Notes: generated by a model not told the origin, from the sequence alone. DNA of 64,000 nucleotides from Scleromatobacter sp038243995 (GCA_038243995.1 JBBRTV010000002.1:124001-188000); one strand, 5' to 3'; shown: positions 41,597 to 50,473, numbered from the stretch's first letter. Program-made: numbers and translations.

Positions 41597-43666
41597 ATGA
41601 CGAGATCGTTTTCGGAGGCCGATCGTGCGCTCGGCCTCGACCGCGCGATCACGCGGCGCGACTTCCTCAACGGCGTCGCGATGACGATAAGCGCGGTCGC
41701 GGGCCCCGGCGCACAGGCGGGCGACGCGGCACCGGCGTCGGCCTCTGCGGCGAGCGCGAACGTGTCCGGCGCGGCGTCGGCGGCGCGCGAAGGTGGAGCG
41801 ACGCCGCAGGCGGCGGCCGCGGCCGACTTCGTCGGCCAGACCCTGGGCGCCGCCGCCGCGCTGCACGCGCGCCGCGACGGCGCGCCGCGGGTCGACCCGC
41901 CCGCGTTCGTCGATGGCGGCGAGACCGCCGACCTGGTCGTCGTCGGCGCGGGCATCAGCGGCCTCGCGGCGGCATTCCTCTTTCGGCAACACGCGGCGCC
42001 GGGCGCGCGCGTGCTGGTGCTGGACGCCCTCGCCGAGCCCGGGGGGCACGCGCAGCGCAACGAGTTCGTGGCCCGCAACGGCCGGCGCCTGATCGGCTAC
42101 GGCGGCTCGGAAGCGCTCGACTCGCCCAGCCTGTGGTCGCCCGCGACGCACCGTCTGATCCATGACCTCGGCATCGACCTGAAGCGCTTCGAGACCTGGT
42201 ACGACCAGGGCTGGGCGAAGCGCCACGGCCTCACGCAGCACGGCACCTGGTTCGACGCCCGCACCTGGGGCGAGGACAAGCTCGTGCGCGCCGCCCCCGA
42301 CCTGGGGCACGCGCAATGGGCCGCCGCGCTGCCCATGAGCGAGCGCGCCCGCGCCGATCTCGCGACGCTGCTGGCCGGGCCGCGCGACCCGTTCGCGCAC
42401 CTGACCCGGTCGCGCAAGCGCGCCCGGCTCGCCGGCCTGACCTACGACCGCTTCCTGCTCGAGACGCTGGGCCTGGATCCGCAGGTCGCCCTGCTGCTCA
42501 ATTCGCGCACCTGCGCCTACCTCGGCGTCGGCACCGACGCGACCAGCGCGCTCGACGCCTTCGCGCTCGGCCTCCCCGGTTTCGACCGCATGAAGCTCGG
42601 CGCGCAGGCCGACGCCTTGATGAGCCCGAGCGGCCGCCAGGCGAAGGCCGGCCGGGACGACTACATCTACCATTTCCCCGACGGCAACGCCGGCGTCGTG
42701 CGGGCGCTCCTGCGCGCGCTGATCCCCGACAGCTTCCCGCAGGCGCGCACCGGCATCGAGGCGCTGGTGCTCGCGCAGCGCGACGACGCGGCGCTCGACG
42801 TGCCCGGCGCGCCGGTGCGCGTGCGCATGAACAGCAGCGTCGTCGACGTGCGGCATGCCGGCGGCGACGTCGAAAGCGCGCGCGCGGTCGACGTCGCCTG
42901 GGCCGATGCCGCCGGCGCGCTGCACGTCGTGCGCGCCCGACAGGTCGTGCTCGCCTGCTTCCATCGCGTGATCCCGTATCTGTGCGCCGAGTTGCCGGCG
43001 CGCCAGGTCGCGGCCCTGGACGACCAGGTCAAGGTGCCGCTGATCTACGGCCACGTGCTGATCCGCAACTGGCGTTCATTCCAGCGCGCGGGCATCGCCG
43101 GCTTCCGGCTGCCGGGCCAGCTGTGGGACGAGATCCGCCTCGACATGCCCGTGAGCATCGGCGAGTACCGATTCCCGGACAGTCCGGACGACCCGATCCT
43201 GCTGCACCTCAGCGCCGTGGTGCTCGACGGCCCGCGCGGCGTGTCGGAACGCGAGCAGTGCGCCGCCGGCCGCCGCCGGCTCCATTCGATGCGCTTCGAG
43301 GATCTCGAGCGCGAGATCCGCGCGACGCTCGCCGGGGCGCTCGGCGCATTCGGCTTCGACGCCGCGCGAGACATCGAAGCCATCACGCTGAATCGCTGGG
43401 CGCACGGCTACGCCTACGAGTACATGCGGCCCTGGGATGCGTTCTGGCCGGACGGTCCGCTGCCCGTCGCGACGGCACGCCGCGGCTGGGGACGCATCGC
43501 GATCGCGAACGCCGATGCCGGCGCTTATGCCTACGCGCAGGGCGCGATCGACCAGGCGACGCGCGCCGTCGGCGAGTTGCTGCCGCACGCCAGGCTCCCG
43601 GCTGCCTGGAAGACGCCGGGGCCGTCGCCGCGTCTGCTGAAACTGCGTCGACGGGATATACCCTGA
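41597..43666 (+). CDS. Tat-exported FAD oxidoreductase, spermidine-dehydrogenase-like
   Basis: 689 residues. N-terminal twin-arginine motif ITRRDFLNGVAM, preceded by ADRALGLDR as in SpdH-type proteins, then an Ala-rich linker and the FAD-binding VVVGAGISGLAAAFLF. NAD(P)-binding-like Rossmann and substrate domains follow, ending with NADAGAYAYAQGAIDQATRAV. SpdH cleaves spermidine in the periplasm using a haem/FAD cofactor pair. Substrate here is inferred from the N-terminal arrangement and length, not from active-site residues. AGGAG lies 6 bases before the ATG; probably co-transcribed with the PLP enzyme gene and dusC. Confidence 0.7.
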   Translation: MTRSFSEADRALGLDRAITRRDFLNGVAMTISAVAGPGAQAGDAAPASASAASANVSGAASAAREGGATPQAAAAADFVGQTLGAAAALHARRDGAPRVDPPAFVDGGETADLVVVGAGISGLAAAFLFRQHAAPGARVLVLDALAEPGGHAQRNEFVARNGRRLIGYGGSEALDSPSLWSPATHRLIHDLGIDLKRFETWYDQGWAKRHGLTQHGTWFDARTWGEDKLVRAAPDLGHAQWAAALPMSERARADLATLLAGPRDPFAHLTRSRKRARLAGLTYDRFLLETLGLDPQVALLLNSRTCAYLGVGTDATSALDAFALGLPGFDRMKLGAQADALMSPSGRQAKAGRDDYIYHFPDGNAGVVRALLRALIPDSFPQARTGIEALVLAQRDDAALDVPGAPVRVRMNSSVVDVRHAGGDVESARAVDVAWADAAGALHVVRARQVVLACFHRVIPYLCAELPARQVAALDDQVKVPLIYGHVLIRNWRSFQRAGIAGFRLPGQLWDEIRLDMPVSIGEYRFPDSPDDPILLHLSAVVLDGPRGVSEREQCAAGRRRLHSMRFEDLEREIRATLAGALGAFGFDAARDIEAITLNRWAHGYAYEYMRPWDAFWPDGPLPVATARRGWGRIAIANADAGAYAYAQGAIDQATRAVGELLPHARLPAAWKTPGPSPRLLKLRRRDIP

Positions 43667-43671
43667 CCCGT

Positions 43672-44817
43672 ATGAACGACAAGCGCGCCGCACCGCCCGG
43701 CGGCGATCCGCCCAGCCTGCTCCTGCTCGCCCCGATGGAGGGGCTGCTCGATCACCCGCTGCGCGAGGTGCTGACCGCGGTGGGCGGCATCGACCGCTGC
43801 GTGTCGGAGTTCATCCGCATCACGGACATGCTCATGCCCGATCGCGTGTTCACGCGCATCGTGCCCGAGCTGCTGCAGGGCGGGCGCACGCGTGCCGGGG
43901 TGCCGGTGCGCCCCCAGTTGCTGGGCTCCGACCCGTCGTGCCTGGCCGACAACGCAGCCGCGATCGCGCGCATGAAGCCGGACGGCATCGACCTGAACTT
44001 CGGCTGTCCCGCCAAGACGGTCAACCGTCACGGCGGCGGGGCCTCGCTGCTGCAGGATCCCGAGCTGCTCGGCCGCATCGTTTCCGCCGTGCGTCGCGCG
44101 CTGCCGCCCGACATGCCGGTGTCGGCCAAGATGCGGCTGGGCTACGAGGATGCCTCGCGTGCCGTCGAATGTGCGCGTGCGCTGGCCGAGTCGGGCGCCA
44201 GCGAACTGGTCGTGCATGCCCGCACGAAGTCCGACGGCTATCGCCCGCCCGCCTACTGGGAGCGCATTCCGGCGATCCGCGAGGCGGTCGCGATTGCGGT
44301 GATCGCCAACGGCGAGATCTGGACGCCCGCCGACGCGCAGCGCTGCCGCGACGTCTCCGGCTGCAACGGGCTGATGCTGGGCCGCGGCATCGTCGTCGAT
44401 CCGGGGCTGGCGCTGGCGATCCGCGGGCAACGGCCGGCGCCGGGTCGACCCGGCCCTCGAGACGAAGCCATGCCCGCGCACGCGATCGCGGCGTCGCGCG
44501 ACCCGTCCGGCTATGTGAAGGCCTCCGCCGGCGGCCCCGTGTCGCCGCAGGCCTATGGGCTGCCGCCCCTCGTCGCGTGGGACGACCTGCTGCCGCTGGT
44601 CGCCGATTTCTGGCGCCGGATGAGCGCCCGCGTCGAGCCGCGCCACCGGGCCGGACGCCTCAAGCAGTGGTTGAACCTGTTGCGTCGCCGCTATCCGGAG
44701 GCGCAGCGCGCCTACGACGATCTGCGCCTCGTGAATGACCCCGCTGCACTCGCCGCCGCGATGTTTGCTACCGTTGCGGCTTCGTCCGATTCCGGGCCCG
44801 CACCCGCCTCATCATGA
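43672..44817 (+). CDS. dusC: tRNA-dihydrouridine synthase C
   Basis: 381 residues. FMN TIM-barrel of the Dus family: LLLAPMEGLLDHPLRE, CVSEFIRI, NFGCPAKTVNRHGGGASLL (catalytic Cys), VHARTKSDGY, ANGEIW and MLGRGIVVDP. The APMEG and NFGCPA forms are those of DusC, which reduces uridine 16 of tRNA. It is longer than E. coli DusC (315) through a ~45-residue insert after the FMN-phosphate loop (GRPGPRDEAMPAH...). Its stop overlaps the next start (ATGA). It starts 6 bases after the flavoprotein gene. Confidence 0.9.
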   Translation: MNDKRAAPPGGDPPSLLLLAPMEGLLDHPLREVLTAVGGIDRCVSEFIRITDMLMPDRVFTRIVPELLQGGRTRAGVPVRPQLLGSDPSCLADNAAAIARMKPDGIDLNFGCPAKTVNRHGGGASLLQDPELLGRIVSAVRRALPPDMPVSAKMRLGYEDASRAVECARALAESGASELVVHARTKSDGYRPPAYWERIPAIREAVAIAVIANGEIWTPADAQRCRDVSGCNGLMLGRGIVVDPGLALAIRGQRPAPGRPGPRDEAMPAHAIAASRDPSGYVKASAGGPVSPQAYGLPPLVAWDDLLPLVADFWRRMSARVEPRHRAGRLKQWLNLLRRRYPEAQRAYDDLRLVNDPAALAAAMFATVAASSDSGPAPASS

Positions 44818-45215
44818 AATTCCTCCACACCATGCTCCGCGTCGGCGACCTCCAGCGCTCGATCGACTTCTACACCCAGCATTTCGGCATGACCCTGCGC
44901 CGCACCACCGACCGCCCCGATCAGAAATACACGCTCGCCTTCCTGGGCTACGGTCGTGACGACCGCGATGCGGAAATCGGCGAGGCCGAGATCGAGCTGA
45001 CCTACAACTACGGCGTCTCCGAGTACGACATCGGCACCGCGTTCGGCCACCTGGCTCTCGGAGTCGCCGACGTCGCCGCGGTCTGCGACAGCGTGCGCGC
45101 CGGCGGCGGCAAGGTGACGCGCGAGCCCGGCCCGGTCAAGGGTGGCAACTCATTCATCGCCTTCGTGCAGGATCCGGACGGCTACAAGATAGAACTCATC
45201 CAGTTCGCACACTGA
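44814..45215 (+). CDS. gloA: Lactoylglutathione lyase (glyoxalase I)
   Basis: 133 residues. Two beta-alpha-beta-beta-beta modules with MLRVGDLQRSIDFYTQHFGM, LAFLGYG, ELTYNYGVSEYDIGTAFGHLALGV and FVQDPDGYKIELIQ. Metal ligands His6, Glu57-region, His75-region and Glu in KIELIQ are in place, giving the Ni(II)-type enzyme that isomerises the methylglyoxal-glutathione hemithioacetal. Translationally coupled to dusC. Confidence 0.93.
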   Translation: MKFLHTMLRVGDLQRSIDFYTQHFGMTLRRTTDRPDQKYTLAFLGYGRDDRDAEIGEAEIELTYNYGVSEYDIGTAFGHLALGVADVAAVCDSVRAGGGKVTREPGPVKGGNSFIAFVQDPDGYKIELIQFAH

Positions 45216-45274
45216 GAGCCGGCGATTCCGTCTTCGGGCGCGCGCGGTGGCGCTGCGCGCTCCCCAAACGAAGA

Positions 45275-45292
45275 CGCCGCCCCAGGGCGGCG
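45275..45292 (-). terminator. Terminator-like hairpin between gloA and chalcone-isomerase-like gene
   Basis: 7-bp stem CGCCGCC / GGCGGCG with a 4-base loop. Read leftward it is followed by GTCTTCGTTT, which is T-rich for this genome, so it most likely ends the leftward gene at 45317; it may also stop the gloA transcript. Confidence 0.6.
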
Positions 45293-45316
45293 GCGCGGTG
45301 AATCGACTCCCCGCGA

Positions 45317-46063
45317 TCAGCGTGCCGGCGCGGCCGGCTTGATCGTGGTCGTCGTTGTCGTGGAGACGGTCGTGGTCGTCGTCGTGCCGCCGGTGGCGGC
45401 GGTCGACGCCGGCGTCGCCGCGGCCGTTGCGGAAGCCGTGGGCGGATGGTCGCGCATGCTGAACGACAGGCCGAGCAGGTTGTCGCGCAGGTCCTGCGGC
45501 GTCTTGCCCGCGACGTACATGCGGAACATGATGTGGCCGAGCAGTTCGTTGTTCAGGTAGGCCGAGGGCGCGCCGTGCGGCACCAGGGGCGTCCCGTTGA
45601 GCGTGGCGATGAGTCCCTTGCCGGGAATCCAGTCCATCGTGACGACGTCGCCCTTCTTGATCTTGGGCAGCGCGCTGTAGATGCTGCCGATCTGCGAAAC
45701 CTCGTTGATCAGCTGGGCGAATTCGGCCGGCGTGGCCGAGGCTTCGAAGTCGATCAGGAAGTAACGCGAGGCTTGCGAGCCGGAGATGTCCTGCTGGATC
45801 ACCAGCTCCAGCCGTTTCGTGCCCGTCGACTTTTCCAAGGCTTCGAGCGACGTGAACTTCTGCTGCGTGTAGATGGCCGTGACGTCCACCTTGAAGTAGC
45901 CGCGCTTGCGGAAGCCGGCGCCGTTGAGCACCAGGGGCACGCCCTGCACCGTGACGGTTTCGTCGAGCGGCACGCCGGAGACCTCGACTGCCGCCCAGGC
46001 GCCGGAGATGGCGGAGCCCAGCACGACGGCGGAGACGAGGCGACGCAATGTTTGCATGGTCAT
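45317..46063 (-). CDS. Exported chalcone-isomerase-like protein with Thr-rich tail
   Basis: 248 residues. Signal peptide (LVSAVVLGSAISGAWA) followed by a chalcone isomerase-like fold (PF16036 type): VEVSGVPLDETVTVQGVPLVLNGAGFRKRGYFKVDVTAIY split over strands, then INEVSQIGSIYSALPKIKKGD and LLGHIMFRMYVAGKTPQDLRDNLLG. Function of these bacterial proteins is unknown; they are not thought to isomerise flavonoids. The last ~40 residues are Ala/Thr low-complexity with two runs of six threonines. Start ATG 46063 is preferred to 46084. Confidence 0.8.
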   Translation of the reverse strand: MTMQTLRRLVSAVVLGSAISGAWAAVEVSGVPLDETVTVQGVPLVLNGAGFRKRGYFKVDVTAIYTQQKFTSLEALEKSTGTKRLELVIQQDISGSQASRYFLIDFEASATPAEFAQLINEVSQIGSIYSALPKIKKGDVVTMDWIPGKGLIATLNGTPLVPHGAPSAYLNNELLGHIMFRMYVAGKTPQDLRDNLLGLSFSMRDHPPTASATAAATPASTAATGGTTTTTTVSTTTTTTIKPAAPAR

Positions 46064-46224
46064 TTCGGATTCACCCTCACTCAAGACGCGGCCACGTGGC
46101 AGACCGCGCGGGCGTGTCGCGCGAGGCCTTCAGGCCTGCCCACACGCTTCATGCTCGACGGACAAGACCCGGGGGTTGGCTGCTGCCACGTGGGCAAGCA
46201 ATCCGGGCACCGTCCGGCTGACGC

Positions 46225-47319
46225 TCAGAACGGTTTCGACAAGGTCATGACCGCAGTGAAGCCCTGCGGACGGTATTGCGCCGAGAATTCCTTCATGATG
46301 CGGCCGTCGATCAGGTAATCGCCGGCGCCATGGATGTAGGCGAACTCGGGGCCGAGGCCAAGCACATGGCCCTTCTGGTCGAGCGTGGCGTCCTGGCGGG
46401 CCTCGTCGATCGGACTGGCCGGCGCGACGCGGCGCGTGTCGCGCGTCGTCTGGCCGATGGCGTAGCCGGAGGCGCCGATGCGCAGCGAATCGGTGAGCGA
46501 CTTCATGAGCGTCGCGTCGATGTTCAGGTAGTCGCCGGTGTGATAGTGGGTGTCGGAGTTCGTCGTGTTGATCGAGAACGCCGCGCGGCCGCCGAAGTCC
46601 CAGCCGTTGCCGATGTAGCTGTACTGGACGGCGGGGCGGAAGGTCCAGAAATGGCCTGCGCCCGGGTTGGCCGCGCGGTGCGCCTGGTAGTCGCCGGTGG
46701 GCATGACGACGGTCGCGATGAACAGCGTCTGGCTGGAATCGGTGCTCCAGCGCAGGATGGGGGACAACTCGAGATCGCCGATGCCTTCGTTGGAATTCGA
46801 GTTGCCGGCGGCGATCGCGCCGGCTGCGGCGCCCGCGCCGGCGTTGATCAGGCCGGCGATGGCGGCCGCGTTCGGTGCCGGCAGGCCCGGGGCGTCGACG
46901 GTCGTCGACACACCGGTCACGCTCGTATGGTTCTTCTTGTTGACCAGCGGCAGCAGGGCGGTGCCGCCTATGGTCGCGCCGAACAGCGTCTTCGAGCTCA
47001 TGTAGCTCAGGCGCGGCAGCAGGCCGTAGACGTTGATCTGGGTGTTGGCGCCTATGGTCGTCGTCGCGCTGGCGCCCGGGATGGGCAGGTTGAAGGGAGC
47101 GGCCGTCAGGTTCGTCACGGTCGTCGTCGTCGAGCGGATATTGCCGCTGTAGACGTACGCCGGCGCCTGGAACACCCAGCCGCCTTCGAAGGGCGCGGAC
47201 ATGTCCGCACCGCCGATGCCGGGGGCGTAGCGCAGGTCGTAGTCTTCCGACGCGACGGCGGCTCCGCAAGCCATTGCGGCAACGCTTGCCAGGACGAGCT
47301 TCTTGTTCATGTTGACCAT
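46225..47319 (-). CDS. Outer-membrane transporter of the MetA-pathway phenol degradation type
   Basis: 364 residues. Signal peptide (LVLASVAAMACGAAVASE) and amphipathic beta strands throughout, ending in the aromatic C-terminal Phe (VMTLSKPF) typical of outer-membrane barrels. The opening APGIGGADMSAPFEGGWVFQAP and the strand spacing fit the PF13557 transporter family linked to hydrophobic substrate uptake. A Gly/Ala/Asn-rich loop lies near residues 150-180. GGAGA precedes the ATG by 9 bases. A sigma-70-like promoter is visible upstream at 47424-47452. Confidence 0.75.
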   Translation of the reverse strand: MVNMNKKLVLASVAAMACGAAVASEDYDLRYAPGIGGADMSAPFEGGWVFQAPAYVYSGNIRSTTTTVTNLTAAPFNLPIPGASATTTIGANTQINVYGLLPRLSYMSSKTLFGATIGGTALLPLVNKKNHTSVTGVSTTVDAPGLPAPNAAAIAGLINAGAGAAAGAIAAGNSNSNEGIGDLELSPILRWSTDSSQTLFIATVVMPTGDYQAHRAANPGAGHFWTFRPAVQYSYIGNGWDFGGRAAFSINTTNSDTHYHTGDYLNIDATLMKSLTDSLRIGASGYAIGQTTRDTRRVAPASPIDEARQDATLDQKGHVLGLGPEFAYIHGAGDYLIDGRIMKEFSAQYRPQGFTAVMTLSKPF

Positions 47320-47423
47320 CTTTTTACGTCTCCAAACTTGATTTCGCGATGGGCGAGTCTATGCGGGGTATCGGCAGGCGAACGCTGGAATAGCGCCAAC
47401 AACTGCACGCCAGGGGGGAGCTA

Positions 47424-47452
47424 CTGATACGTTTGTTGCGTGTTGATGACAA
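47424..47452 (-). promoter_or_regulatory. Sigma-70-like promoter for the outer-membrane transporter
   Basis: On the minus strand TTGTCA (47447-47452) and TATCAG (47424-47429) are separated by exactly 17 bases, giving 5/6 and 4/6 matches to consensus. Transcription would start near 47417, leaving a leader of about 100 bases before the ATG at 47319. Confidence 0.5.
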
Positions 47453-47504
47453 ATGCACGCTTCACGTCAAACGCAGGCCTGCTGGCCCCTGCCCAGAAAC
47501 GGCA

Positions 47505-47527
47505 CGAGCCGGCTTGGGGCCGGCTCG
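47505..47527 (-). terminator. Perfect 9-bp hairpin downstream of the 106-residue protein gene
   Basis: CGAGCCGGC / GCCGGCTCG with a 5-base loop, 63 bases after the leftward stop at 47590 and upstream of the transporter promoter. Read leftward it is followed by TGCCGTTTC, a weak T-tract. Its position separates two leftward units. Confidence 0.55.
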
Positions 47528-47589
47528 GAATGTGGAGGAGGGGAAGCGGCGCGTCTATCGCCTCGGCGACTCTGTCGCCAGAAAGAGCC

Positions 47590-47910
47590 TCAATGGGTGC
47601 GCGCGCGCAACTGCTTGAGGAATTCGCTCGCGGCGAGCTCCGACGAGATCGCCGAATCAAGCGGCGATTGCGACAGGCCCGAGCGGTCGTAATGCATGTT
47701 CTCGTAGATCTGGGCACTCGCCGGGCAGGCGCGCAGGACGGCGCGCAACGCGTCATCCGGCAGGTCTTCTGACAGCAGGCCCTTCACCCTGCCCACCAGG
47801 ATCTGATATTGCTGGGCACCGACCAGCGTCGGGTTGGCGTCGACACGCTCCAGCAACTGGGCCATGGCGATCAGGTTCTCGATGCGGTTCTGCAGTGCGG
47901 CGGCGGCCAT
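47590..47910 (-). CDS. Hypothetical helical protein
   Basis: 106 residues, soluble and helical: NRIENLIAMAQLLERVDANP, QQYQILVGRVKGLLSEDLPDD, RACPASAQIYENMHYDRSGL and SELAASEFLKQLR. No known domain recognised; the layout is that of a small conserved protein. Start at ATG 47910 has AAGGAG 5 bases upstream, which decides it over the preceding GTG. It lies 119 bases downstream of glnS on the same strand. Confidence 0.6.
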   Translation of the reverse strand: MAAAALQNRIENLIAMAQLLERVDANPTLVGAQQYQILVGRVKGLLSEDLPDDALRAVLRACPASAQIYENMHYDRSGLSQSPLDSAISSELAASEFLKQLRARTH

Positions 47911-48029
47911 CACAACTCCTTGAAGGGGTCAGGCGGGCGGCAGCGTGCAGCCCCTGACCACTAACTCGGGGTGGGATGCGGGAAATCAAGGCCTGCGCAC
48001 GGCCGGCCTGCGGCCGCGCTGCACCGCGC

Positions 48030-49835
48030 CTACTTGCCCCAGCTGTCCTTCAGCGTGGTCACGCGATTGAACACCGGCGTGTCGAGGTGGTGGTCGACCT
48101 GGTCGGCGACGAAGTAGCCGTGGCGCTCGAACTGGACGCGCGTCTCGGCGGGCAGGGCGCCGACCGATGGTTCGACGAAGCCCCGTGTCACGCGCTTGCT
48201 GTTCGGGTTCAACTCGGCCAGGAAGTCGGTGTCGGCCGCCCCGGGCTGCGGCGTCGTGAACAGCCGGTCGTAGAGATTGAACGTGACGGGCACGCCGTCG
48301 TGCGCAGCGACCCAGGTGATCGTGCCCTTGACCTTGACCGCATCCGCGCCCGGCGTGCCGCTCTTCGTGTCCGGAACGACGTTGGCGAGCACGGCGGTGA
48401 CCTTGCCGTCCGCATCCTTCACACACCCGGTGCACTCGACGATCACGCCGTACTTCAGGCGCACCTTGTTGCCCGGAAACAGGCGCTGGTAGCCCTTGAC
48501 GGGCGCCTCGAGGAAGTCGTCGCGCTCGATCCAGGCGGTCGGCCCCAGCTCGAAGGCGCGCGTGCCCATCTCCGGATGATGCGGATGGGCCGGCGCGCTG
48601 CAGGGCTCGCGGTGGCTGGCGCTGCCGAAGATGTCGACCCAGTTCGCGAGCTCGAGCGGGATCGGGTCCAGCACGGCCATCGCGCGTGCCGCGCTGGCCT
48701 CGAGGTCGTCGCGCAATGCGATGTCGAGCCAGGCGTAGTCGATCCAGGTGTTGTTCTTCGTCGCGCCGGTGCGCTCGGCGAGCAGTCGCAGGCTGCCCGG
48801 CGTGTAGCCGCGGCGGCGCATGCCGACAAGCGTGGGCAGGCGCGGGTCGTTCCAGCCGTCGACGTGGCCCTCCTCCACGAGCTGGCGCAGCTTGCGCTTG
48901 CTCGTGACGACGTAGGTCAGGTTCAGGCGCGCGAATTCGTACTGCCTGGGCAGCGGATGCGCCAGCAGGCCGAGGTCGACCAGGCGCTCGAGCAGCCAGT
49001 CGTAGAAGGGGCGCTGGTCTTCGAACTCGAGCGTGCAGATGCTGTGAGTGATGCGTTCGAGCGCGTCCTCGATCGGATGCGCGAACGTGTACATCGGATA
49101 GATGCACCAGCGGTCGCCGGTGTTGTGGTGGTGCGCACGGCGGATGCGGTACAGCGCGGGGTCGCGCAGGTTGATGTTGGGGCTCGCCATGTCGATCTTC
49201 GCGCGCAGCACCATGGCGCCGTCGGCATGCCTGCCGTCGCGCATCTCGCGCAGGCGGACGAGGTTCTCCGCGGGCGGGCGATTGCGGAACGGGCTGTCGG
49301 TGCCGGGCGTGTTGAAGTCGCCGCGGCTCGCGCGCATCGCGTCGGCGGTTTGCTCGTCGACGTAGGCAAGGCCCGCTTGCACCAGCGCCTCGGCGGCGCG
49401 GTACATGAAGTCGAAATCATCGCTGGCGAAGAACAGGTTCGAGCCCCTGTCGCTCTCCCAGTCGAAGCCCAGCCAGCGCACGTTCTCCTTGATGCCGTCG
49501 ACGTATTCCTGCTCTTCCTTTTCCGGGTTCGTGTCGTCGAAGCGCAGGTGGCAGGCGCCGCCGTAGTCGCGGGCGAGGCCGAAGTTCAGGCAGATGCTCT
49601 TCGCATGGCCGACATGCAGGTAACCATTCGGTTCGGGCGGAAAACGCAGCCGCACGCGGGCCGGGTCGGCGGCGCCCGCCGCGTGGTGCGCCGCATCGCC
49701 CGGGCCGCCGCCCCACTGTCGGTTCGCATAGGTGCCCGCCTCGAGGTCGCGCTCGATGATGTTGCGCAGGAAGTTGGCGGGCTTGGCGGCGGCGTCAACA
49801 GTCGGCGCGGAGGAGGGTGTCTTGGGCGTATTCAT
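48030..49835 (-). CDS. glnS: Glutaminyl-tRNA synthetase
   Basis: 601 residues. Class I synthetase with the HIGH motif as HVGH (GYLHVGHAKSICLNFG), RFDDTNPEKE, and the KMSKS loop as VTSKRKL, where E. coli has VMSKRKL. C-terminal anticodon-binding beta-barrels (PVKGYQRLFPGNKVRLKYG onward, about 410-590) complete the bacterial GlnRS. It charges tRNA-Gln with glutamine. The first ~25 residues are an extra Ala/Pro-rich arm. The gap upstream (to 50017) carries a palindromic repeat. Confidence 0.95.
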   Translation of the reverse strand: MNTPKTPSSAPTVDAAAKPANFLRNIIERDLEAGTYANRQWGGGPGDAAHHAAGAADPARVRLRFPPEPNGYLHVGHAKSICLNFGLARDYGGACHLRFDDTNPEKEEQEYVDGIKENVRWLGFDWESDRGSNLFFASDDFDFMYRAAEALVQAGLAYVDEQTADAMRASRGDFNTPGTDSPFRNRPPAENLVRLREMRDGRHADGAMVLRAKIDMASPNINLRDPALYRIRRAHHHNTGDRWCIYPMYTFAHPIEDALERITHSICTLEFEDQRPFYDWLLERLVDLGLLAHPLPRQYEFARLNLTYVVTSKRKLRQLVEEGHVDGWNDPRLPTLVGMRRRGYTPGSLRLLAERTGATKNNTWIDYAWLDIALRDDLEASAARAMAVLDPIPLELANWVDIFGSASHREPCSAPAHPHHPEMGTRAFELGPTAWIERDDFLEAPVKGYQRLFPGNKVRLKYGVIVECTGCVKDADGKVTAVLANVVPDTKSGTPGADAVKVKGTITWVAAHDGVPVTFNLYDRLFTTPQPGAADTDFLAELNPNSKRVTRGFVEPSVGALPAETRVQFERHGYFVADQVDHHLDTPVFNRVTTLKDSWGK

Positions 49836-49892
49836 GGGTCATCCGATTCTAGTGCGCCGGGCTGGGCGCCTGCGCGCCGAGGTCGCGCGGAT

Positions 49893-49930
49893 CCCCCCTC
49901 CCGAGGGGGGCGGGGCCCCCTCAAGAGGGA
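49893..49930. repeat. GC palindrome upstream of glnS
   Basis: CCCCCCTC and GAGGGGGG flank two bases (49893-49910), followed by GGGGCCCC and a second small CCCTC-AA-GAGGG palindrome. It resembles the intergenic palindromes at 9764 and 4571 in composition (CCCTCCCGAGGGGG-type), and similar elements are common between genes of Burkholderiales. Confidence 0.5.
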
Positions 49931-50017
49931 TGGTGGCGCCGGCGCTGCATTTCCATACTTCCGGACTTGCTGCCGGCGCTTTTGCGGCAGCGTTGCTGAA
50001 AAACGAGGGTGAACAAC

Positions 50018-50473
50018 ATGCAGCGAAGCGCGACGGCTCGTTGGATCGACAGGCTGGCCCAGGTTTTCATCGGCGCGACAGCCCTGCTGGCCGCCTGCGT
50101 CGCGCTCACCGGCGTCGGGCCGCGCTCGCAGGCGGAAACACCGGCCGGCCGCTATCGCGCGGCGATGGAAACCTACGAGGCGAAGATGTGGCCCGAGGCC
50201 TATGCACAGCTGTCGTCGCTGGCGGACGCCGGCGATCCGTCGGCCGCCCGCGTGGCCGCGATGATGGCGCGCCAGGGGCCCTTGCTGTTCGGCCAGCGCT
50301 TCGAGGTGACGCCGGAGCGGCTCGCCCGCTGGGACCGGGCGACGCGCGGCAGCGGGGCGGCGGGTCCCGACGCCTCGGCGGGCAAGGCCGCCGCCGGCGT
50401 GGCTACATCGCGCGAAACAGGTGCGAGTACAGGCGACTCGCGACCAGGCGTTCAGGTCGCGCGCGCAAGGTGA
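50018..50473 (+). CDS. Hypothetical membrane-anchored protein with TPR/Sel1-like segment
   Basis: 151 residues. A membrane helix (FIGATALLAACVALTGV) is followed by a short repeat-like segment RYRAAMETYEAKMWPEAYAQLSSLADAGDPSAARVAAMMA, resembling one Sel1/TPR unit, then a Ser/Gly/Ala-rich tail. Function unknown. GAGGG precedes ATG 50018 by 8 bases. The last 71 bases overlap the end of the LytTR gene on the other strand, and the tail residues there (VATSRETGASTGD...) look like antisense readthrough, so the native stop may have been lost. Confidence 0.5.
   Translation: MQRSATARWIDRLAQVFIGATALLAACVALTGVGPRSQAETPAGRYRAAMETYEAKMWPEAYAQLSSLADAGDPSAARVAAMMARQGPLLFGQRFEVTPERLARWDRATRGSGAAGPDASAGKAAAGVATSRETGASTGDSRPGVQVARAR

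Noticed and set aside
39875..43054. A 1059-codon open frame on the minus strand opposite the PLP enzyme and flavoprotein genes
   Set aside because: Antisense shadow; composition is Arg/Gly/Val-rich, no signal peptide, motif or ribosome binding site, while the plus strand has clear families.
45317..45440. GAC/GTC trinucleotide-rich tract taken at first as a microsatellite
   Set aside because: It is the in-frame coding sequence for the Thr-rich tail of the chalcone-isomerase-like protein, with imperfect repetition.
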